From: Stenotrophomonas maltophilia | GTDB lineage: Bacteria > Pseudomonadota > Gammaproteobacteria > Xanthomonadales > Xanthomonadaceae | Direction: 5' to 3' | DNA length: 64,000 nucleotides | Assembly: GCF_900186865.1 (NCBI RefSeq) | Contig: NZ_LT906480.1 | Span: 4,730,001 to 4,794,000, forward strand | Shown: piece after piece, positions 59,494-64,000 of the stretch | How the letters are laid out: every line of letters begins with the position of its first letter | Position numbering within the stretch: the first letter of the stretch is position 1 | The notes under the pieces: generated by a model | Told to the model about the DNA's origin: nothing | Seen by the model: the letters and a program-made list of their open reading frames with translations, nothing else | The model's database searches: none | Made by a program: the position numbers and the translations under genes

Positions 59494-60236
59494 GCGTGCA
59501 GGCCCTCTTCGCTGCCGATCAGTTTCACGAACGCATCCTCCAGGTTGGATTCGCCGGACTGCGCGCGCAGTTCATCGGCGCTGCCGGCGGCCATCACCGT
59601 GCCCTTGGCGATGATCACGATGTGATCGCACAGCGCGGCCACCTCCTGCATGATGTGGCTAGACAGGATCACGCAGCGGCCTTCTTCGCGCAGGCCCAGC
59701 AGGAAGCGGCGCAGTGCGCGGGTGGTCATCACGTCCAGGCCGTTGGTCGGTTCATCGAGAATGACGTTGCGCGGGTCGTGCACCAGTGCGCGGGCGATCG
59801 CGGTCTTGGTGCGCTGGCCCTGCGAGAAGCCATCGGTCTGGCGGTCGAGGATGTCCCCCATGTCCAGCGCGTGCGACAGCACCTCGATGCGCTCGCGGAT
59901 GCGCTCGGCCGACAGGCCATGCAGTTCGCCGAAGTAGGCGATGTTCTCACGCGCGGTCAGGCGCTTGTAGACGCCACGCGCGTCGGGCAGCACGCCGAGA
60001 TGGCGACGCACTTCCACCGGATTGCGCGCAGCATCGACACCATCGACGCTGATGCTGCCCTGGTCGGGGGTCATCAGCGTGTACAGCATGCGCATGGTGG
60101 TGGTCTTGCCAGCACCATTGGGCCCCAGCAGGCCGGTGATGCGGCCATCCTCGGCGCGGAAGCCGACGTTGGACACGGCCTGGATACGGCCGGTGCGGGT
60201 GTCGAAGGCCTTGTGCAGGTTGTCGGCGACGATCAT
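59490..60236 (-). CDS. ABC exporter ATP-binding protein (NatA-like)
   Basis: A 248-residue ATPase. Walker A is GPNGAGKTTT (about 38-47), the signature reads FSQGQRTKTAIARAL (SQGQ rather than SGGQ), Walker B is VILDEPTNGLD, and SSHIMQE holds the switch His. The ATG at 60236 overlaps the TGA of the upstream peptidase gene (ATGA); an in-frame ATG at 60245 is a second choice. Its own stop overlaps the permease start in the same way, so all three genes are coupled. Confidence 0.92.
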   Translation of the reverse strand: MIVADNLHKAFDTRTGRIQAVSNVGFRAEDGRITGLLGPNGAGKTTTMRMLYTLMTPDQGSISVDGVDAARNPVEVRRHLGVLPDARGVYKRLTARENIAYFGELHGLSAERIRERIEVLSHALDMGDILDRQTDGFSQGQRTKTAIARALVHDPRNVILDEPTNGLDVMTTRALRRFLLGLREEGRCVILSSHIMQEVAALCDHIVIIAKGTVMAAGSADELRAQSGESNLEDAFVKLIGSEEGLHA

Positions 60237-61759
60237 GGTTCCCATCCGTTGAACGAGGTGAACGCCGGCACGTAGCTCAGCGTGTCCAGGCAGCCGGCAT
60301 CCAGCGCCTTGGCATCGGTCGTGTCGATGAACTGGCCAAGCAGGCGCGGCATGCAGCCGGCGGTCAGCGTGCCGTGGCCCTGGCCACGGGCGACCAGCGC
60401 GCGTCCATTGGGCAGGCCCTTGAGGACCTGCTCGGCATAGCGCGGCGGGGTCACCGGGTCCAGTTCACCAGACAACAGCAGCGCCGGTACGTCACTGCGC
60501 AGCGGCACGGCATTGGCTGCCGGTGCCGGCCGGTGCGGCCATACCGGGCAGGCGGCAAAGAAGGAACTTGCCACGTCGTTGCCGAACAGGCGCCCGGGAT
60601 CCTCGGCCGGCGCCTGGTAGCGCGGCGCGTCTTCGCTGCAGATCACCGACCAGTGCATGCCACGGTTGATCTGGAAATCCATGCTGCGGTTCGCACCGCG
60701 CGCCAACGAGGCGAGCGGCGCGTAGCGGCCGTGCGCGGCTTCATCAAGAACCAGCGGCAGCAATGAGGCGTACTGGGGTACGTAGGAAAACGCAAACGCC
60801 AGGCCCACCACGCTGTCCGGTGTCAGCACATCCTTCCGGGTGTCGTAGGTGCCGGGATCGCGATACTCGACCGGAACCGGTGCACGGCGCAGGGTCTCGA
60901 CCACGCTGCGCAGCTGCGCACGGGTATCGGTCGGGAAGCGCCGGCTGCAGGCAGCGTCCTTGCGGCACTGTGCCGACTGCAGGGCGATCGCGTCTTCGAA
61001 CGTCCTGGCGAAATCGCCGCCCACCACCAGCTCATTCGGCACCACGCCATCGATGACGATGCTGCGGGTGTGCTGTGGATAGGTACCCGCATAGCGCTGG
61101 GCCACGCGGGTGCCGTAGGACGCACCGATCAGATTGACCCGGTCCACGCCCAAGGCCTGGCGGACCGCGTCCAGGTCGGCAATGGCTTCGGTGGTGGTGT
61201 AGAAACGTGCGTCCGCACGTCCCTGCAGGGAAGCCGCGCATCGCTGGGCATAGTCGCGCAGCAAGGCCTCGGAGGGCGCCGCGTCCTCGTCCATCGGCAG
61301 TTCCTTTCCGTCCGCGCCGAGGCAGCTGAGCGGGTTGGAGCCGCCGGTGCCGCGCTGGTCGACCAGGAAGATGTCCCGCTGCTTGCGCACCTGACGCAGC
61401 GCGGTATCGACGATGACGGCCACTTCGCTGGCGGCCTGGCCGGGGCCACCGGCCAGGAAGAACACCGGGTCGGGCTGGCTGGAGCCGCTGCTGCCCGATT
61501 CCAGCCAGGCGATGCGCAGGCCAATGCGCCGGCCAGCGGGCTGGGCCCGGTCCTCCGGCACCTGCAGGGTGGCGCACTGCGCTTCCACGTTGGCACTGGC
61601 ACCTACCGTGGACAGCGTGCAGGGCTGGAAGTCGATCGTGCCGAAACGGCGGCTGGGTGCATCGCTGGCGCCTTCGGCGCCGGGTGACGGTGACTGGCTG
61701 CATCCGGCAAGCATCAGGCTGGCCAACACTGCGGCCAACGCGAGGTGGTGTCTTTGCAT
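60233..61759 (-). CDS. Lipid-anchored TAP-type alpha/beta hydrolase (proline iminopeptidase/tripeptidyl aminopeptidase-like)
   Basis: A 508-residue lipoprotein. The signal peptide ends LMLAGC (Cys20). The hydrolase domain has FFLAGGPGQAASEV (oxyanion), DIFLVDQRGTGGSN, NLIGASYGTRVA (nucleophile Ser), and a TAP C-terminal region with LLLSGELDPVTPP (acid) and ARGQGHGTL (catalytic His). Relatives cleave N-terminal peptides or esters outside the cytoplasm. It is the first gene of an operon with an ABC exporter, which suggests that the exported or processed compound is shared; this is inference. Confidence 0.87.
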   Translation of the reverse strand: MQRHHLALAAVLASLMLAGCSQSPSPGAEGASDAPSRRFGTIDFQPCTLSTVGASANVEAQCATLQVPEDRAQPAGRRIGLRIAWLESGSSGSSQPDPVFFLAGGPGQAASEVAVIVDTALRQVRKQRDIFLVDQRGTGGSNPLSCLGADGKELPMDEDAAPSEALLRDYAQRCAASLQGRADARFYTTTEAIADLDAVRQALGVDRVNLIGASYGTRVAQRYAGTYPQHTRSIVIDGVVPNELVVGGDFARTFEDAIALQSAQCRKDAACSRRFPTDTRAQLRSVVETLRRAPVPVEYRDPGTYDTRKDVLTPDSVVGLAFAFSYVPQYASLLPLVLDEAAHGRYAPLASLARGANRSMDFQINRGMHWSVICSEDAPRYQAPAEDPGRLFGNDVASSFFAACPVWPHRPAPAANAVPLRSDVPALLLSGELDPVTPPRYAEQVLKGLPNGRALVARGQGHGTLTAGCMPRLLGQFIDTTDAKALDAGCLDTLSYVPAFTSFNGWEP

Positions 61760-61827
61760 CGTGCTCGTTTCCCCTGGAGGACGTTCCTGGCAACCACGAC
61801 GGGCTGCCGCGGAAGATGTGACTCAAC

Positions 61828-62272
61828 TTACACGGGCACGGCGTCGTCGGCGATGGGCAGACGCGAAATCTCCGCCGGCGTGGCGCAGGCCAGGCGATCG
61901 CGGCCGGCGGCCTTGGCCCGGTACAGCGCCGCGTCTGCCGCTGCCAGCAGCGTGGACAGCTCGCCCTGACCGTCGTCCATCGCCAGGCCGATGCTGGCAG
62001 TGAACGTCACCGGCCCGGTGGCCAGCCGCGCCGGCTTCTGCTGCAGAGCGGTACGGATCGCCGCAGCCCGCGCCATCGCTTCCGCCTGCGTGCTGCTGGC
62101 CAGCACCAGCACGAACTCCTCGCCACCGTAGCGGCCCAGCAGCGTGTCATGGCCCTGCAAACCGTGCTGCATCAACGCAGCGAAGTGGCGCAGTACTCGT
62201 CTCCGGCCAGATGGCCCCAGCGATGCAGAGCAGGAAGCCAAGCACGGTGAGGGTGGGGACATCCAGGGACAT
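61828..62272 (-). pseudogene. Diguanylate cyclase (GGDEF) remnant: internal deletion plus frameshift
   Basis: The minus strand begins with an intact-looking start, MSLDVPTLTVLGFLLCIA (ATG at 62272), the N-terminal membrane anchor of a GGDEF protein. After about 18 codons it jumps directly into the middle of a GGDEF domain: in another frame GHLAGDE is readable and, after a single missing base (GAG-TACTG instead of GAGGTACTG), VLRHFAALMQH continues into RYGGEEFVLVLA (active-site motif) and FTASIGLAMDDG. Everything between the anchor and the second half of the domain is gone, including the DxLTxLxNR region and the metal-binding Asp. No single frame is usable, so it is a pseudogene. Confidence 0.85.
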
Positions 62273-62426
62273 GCGGCGCTCATCGGCCGGGGCGGCGCGC
62301 GCATCTTGGCGCCTTGTGCTGCGATCCCCGTGGCGCTGCCTGGCCCGATGGAGATGCGGGGTCTGAAAACGGCGAGCACGGCGGCCGGTGCCTGCGCAGA
62401 ATCCGCGGAAAACCAAGGAGACGCCC

Positions 62427-62912
62427 ATGCATGCGTGGTACCTCGGTGGCATCGACCACCGCCCGTTCCTGCACCTGTTCGAAAAGAGCGACACCGCGCT
62501 GGCTGCGCTGGGCATCCGGCGTCGCTGGGCCGGCGAATCAGGAGGACACCCCTGCCGGATCAGCCTGAGCGATCCGCCCGGTGGCAGCGAGCTGCTGCTG
62601 TTGTCCCACGTGCACCTGCCCCTGCACTCGCCCTATCACGCCTCGGGCCCGATCTTCGTGCAGCGTGGCGTGACCCGCTGCGTGCTGCCGCCGGGCGAAG
62701 TACCCCCGTACGTGCAGCGCCGGATGATCTCGTTGCGCGCCTATGACCAGGCTGCATTGATGCTGGCCGCCGAGATCAGCGCAGGCACGGATGTCGGCGC
62801 TCGGCTGGACGCGCTGTTTGCCGACCCTGCCGTGGCCTTCGTGCAGCTGCACAACGCGGCCCACGGCTGCTTCTCGTGCCAAGCGGATCGCGTCGGCATG
62901 GCGCCGACATGA
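62427..62912 (+). CDS. DUF1203 family protein
   Basis: A 161-residue soluble protein with an AAGGAG ribosome site before the ATG at 62427. Conserved DUF1203 features are CRISLSDPPGGSELLLLSHVH near the start of the domain, SPYHASGPIFVQRG, YDQAALMLA and the end VQLHNAAHGCFSCQADR. Function unknown. It is divergent from the GGDEF remnant. Confidence 0.88.
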   Translation: MHAWYLGGIDHRPFLHLFEKSDTALAALGIRRRWAGESGGHPCRISLSDPPGGSELLLLSHVHLPLHSPYHASGPIFVQRGVTRCVLPPGEVPPYVQRRMISLRAYDQAALMLAAEISAGTDVGARLDALFADPAVAFVQLHNAAHGCFSCQADRVGMAPT

Positions 62913-62980
62913 CCGGATCTCCACGACGTGATCATTGCCACGCCGGACACGTGATCGCCAGCGCATCCGTTCAGGCCCAC

Positions 62981-63005
62981 GTGAAGCCCGCGGGAAGGGC
63001 TTCAC
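62981..63005. other. Hairpin after the DUF1203 gene
   Basis: GTGAAGCCC (62981-62989) and GGGCTTCAC (62997-63005) form a 9-bp stem with a 7-base loop but no T-run. It may help end transcription. The rest of 62913-63144 is the upstream region of the chitin-active gene, with no clear promoter identified. Confidence 0.4.
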
Positions 63006-63144
63006 ACCCACAGTCACGGATCAGCATTTCCATGGTTCCGCACCCGGCACCGCAACTCGATACTCGCCATGGTGCCGCCGAAAGTCCGCCGCGCAGCGCA
63101 ACTCTGCGGTCACCGCTCTCTTTCGACGACCACAAGGAAGCGCC

Positions 63145-64000
63145 ATGTCATTCCGATCCACACCGCTGCTGCTGGCCACCTCGTTCGCCGCTGCAGGCCT
63201 GTGCCTGGCCGGCAACGCGTTCGCCCACGGCACCATGACCACGCCGGTCAGCCGCGTCTATGCCTGTTTCCAGGGCAATCCGGAGAACCCGACCAACCCG
63301 GCCTGCGCCGCCGCGAAAGCGGTGGGCGGATCGCAGGCGTTCTACGACTGGAACGGCATCAACCAGGCCAACGCCAACGGCAACCATCAGGCGGTGGTGC
63401 CCGACGGCAAGCTGTGCAGCGGCAACAATCCCACCTTCCGCGGCTTGGACGTGAACCGCAGTGACTGGCAGACCACGCCGATCCACGCCGATGCCAATGG
63501 CAAGTTCACCTTCGTGTTCAAGGCGACCGCGCCGCACGCCACGCGCGACTGGCGCTTCTTCGTCACCCGCGACGGCTGGCAACCGGGCAGCCCGTTGCGT
63601 TGGGCCGACCTGCAGGAGTTCTGCACGCTGGGCAATACACCGCTCTCTGCCGATGGCACCTACAAGCTGCAGTGCACGCTGCCGCAGCGCACCGGCCAGC
63701 ATGTGATCTACAACACCTGGCAGCGCTCGGATTCGACCGAAGCGTTCTACACCTGCATGGACGTACGCTTTGAGGGCAGCGGCGGTGGTACGACGCCGGC
63801 ACCGCAATGGCAGGATGCCGGCCCGGTCACCGCCCGCGGTGAATTGCCGGTCGGTACGACGCTGGCACTGCGCGTGTTCAATGCCAGCGGCAACGATGTC
63901 GAACGTGTGGAAGCGACGCTGGCCAGCGGCCAGACCTCGGCCGCGCAATGGCCCTTGGCGCTGGCCCGCAAGGTCAATGCCAGTGCCCGGCATGCGCGCG
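63145..64000 (+). CDS. AA10 lytic polysaccharide monooxygenase (chitin-binding protein), 5' part
   Basis: The first 285 residues of a secreted copper enzyme; the gene continues past the window. The signal peptide ends AFA, exposing His28 (HGTMTTPVSR) as the N-terminal copper ligand. The second histidine-brace residue is His131 in APHATRDW, and the axial Phe is Phe201 in EAFYTCMDV. Cys pairs typical of AA10 are visible (YACFQG, NPACA, LCSGNN, EFCTL, LQCTL, YTCMD). After a Gly/Thr/Pro linker near 212-218 a second module begins, as in GbpA-like chitin-binding proteins. AAGGAAG precedes the ATG. It should oxidise chitin or cellulose. Confidence 0.93.
   Translation, partial: MSFRSTPLLLATSFAAAGLCLAGNAFAHGTMTTPVSRVYACFQGNPENPTNPACAAAKAVGGSQAFYDWNGINQANANGNHQAVVPDGKLCSGNNPTFRGLDVNRSDWQTTPIHADANGKFTFVFKATAPHATRDWRFFVTRDGWQPGSPLRWADLQEFCTLGNTPLSADGTYKLQCTLPQRTGQHVIYNTWQRSDSTEAFYTCMDVRFEGSGGGTTPAPQWQDAGPVTARGELPVGTTLALRVFNASGNDVERVEATLASGQTSAAQWPLALARKVNASARHAR

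Overview
This 64 kb window is high-GC DNA (roughly two thirds G+C in most genes) from a gammaproteobacterium of the Xanthomonadaceae, almost certainly a member of the Stenotrophomonas maltophilia complex. Three observations support this. (1) There is a divergent two-component system and RND efflux locus with the layout of smeSR-smeABC. (2) There is a 741-residue dipeptidyl peptidase IV whose active-site residues fall at Ser610, Asp685/686 and His717. (3) There are many short inverted repeats starting with GTAG, the SMAG type of REP sequence described in S. maltophilia. No tRNA, rRNA, CRISPR array, insertion sequence or prophage was seen.

Layout. 1-4.4 kb: a two-partner secretion pair on the minus strand, with the transporter first and then the filamentous exoprotein, which runs off the left edge. 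4.7-8.7 kb: a minus-strand run of comF, a royal-jelly-family secreted protein, an unrecognised 172-residue protein and a ClC chloride transporter. 8.8-13.8 kb: the biotin cluster bioB-bioF-bioH-(atypical SDR)-bioC behind a recognisable BirA operator. 13.7-14.8 kb: a 234-bp tandem array in which each unit begins with a copy of the 3' end of bioC and carries two SMAG pairs. 14.8-17.1 kb: a YdcF protein coupled to a threonine/serine dehydratase, then a Pro/Tyr/Gly-rich lipoprotein. 17.1-17.5 kb: two convergent structured, terminator-ended elements that look like small RNAs, just upstream of mnmG.

19.6-27.6 kb: the smeABC efflux operon and the divergent smeSR regulators. 27.7-36.1 kb: an RlaP-type nucleotidyltransferase, a gamma carbonic anhydrase homologue and a tightly overlapping six-gene operon (RDD, SpoIIM-like, DUF4129, DUF4350, MoxR ATPase, DUF58) that probably builds or services an envelope complex. 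36.2-38.7 kb: a zinc-ribbon protein coupled to a ygiC/ygiB pair. 39.1-50.7 kb: ilvD, dinG, aroE, hemB, a bestrophin-like channel, several small membrane or lipoproteins and a DUF885 protein. 51-56.5 kb: a Coa1-like protein, DPP IV, a GST, a YqhA-family membrane protein and a lipoprotein with a TonB C-terminal domain. 56.6-62.9 kb: an AraC regulator, a lower-GC orphan gene, a NatAB-like ABC exporter coupled to a lipid-anchored TAP-type peptidase, a wrecked diguanylate cyclase and a DUF1203 protein. The right edge cuts an AA10 lytic polysaccharide monooxygenase.

Most of the window is housekeeping or intrinsic-resistance sequence. The most unusual parts are the bioC-derived tandem array, the two convergent RNA candidates before mnmG, a perfect 29-bp palindrome nested inside a SMAG pair, the degenerate active site of the SDR inside the biotin cluster, and the GGDEF pseudogene formed by an internal deletion plus a 1-bp frameshift.
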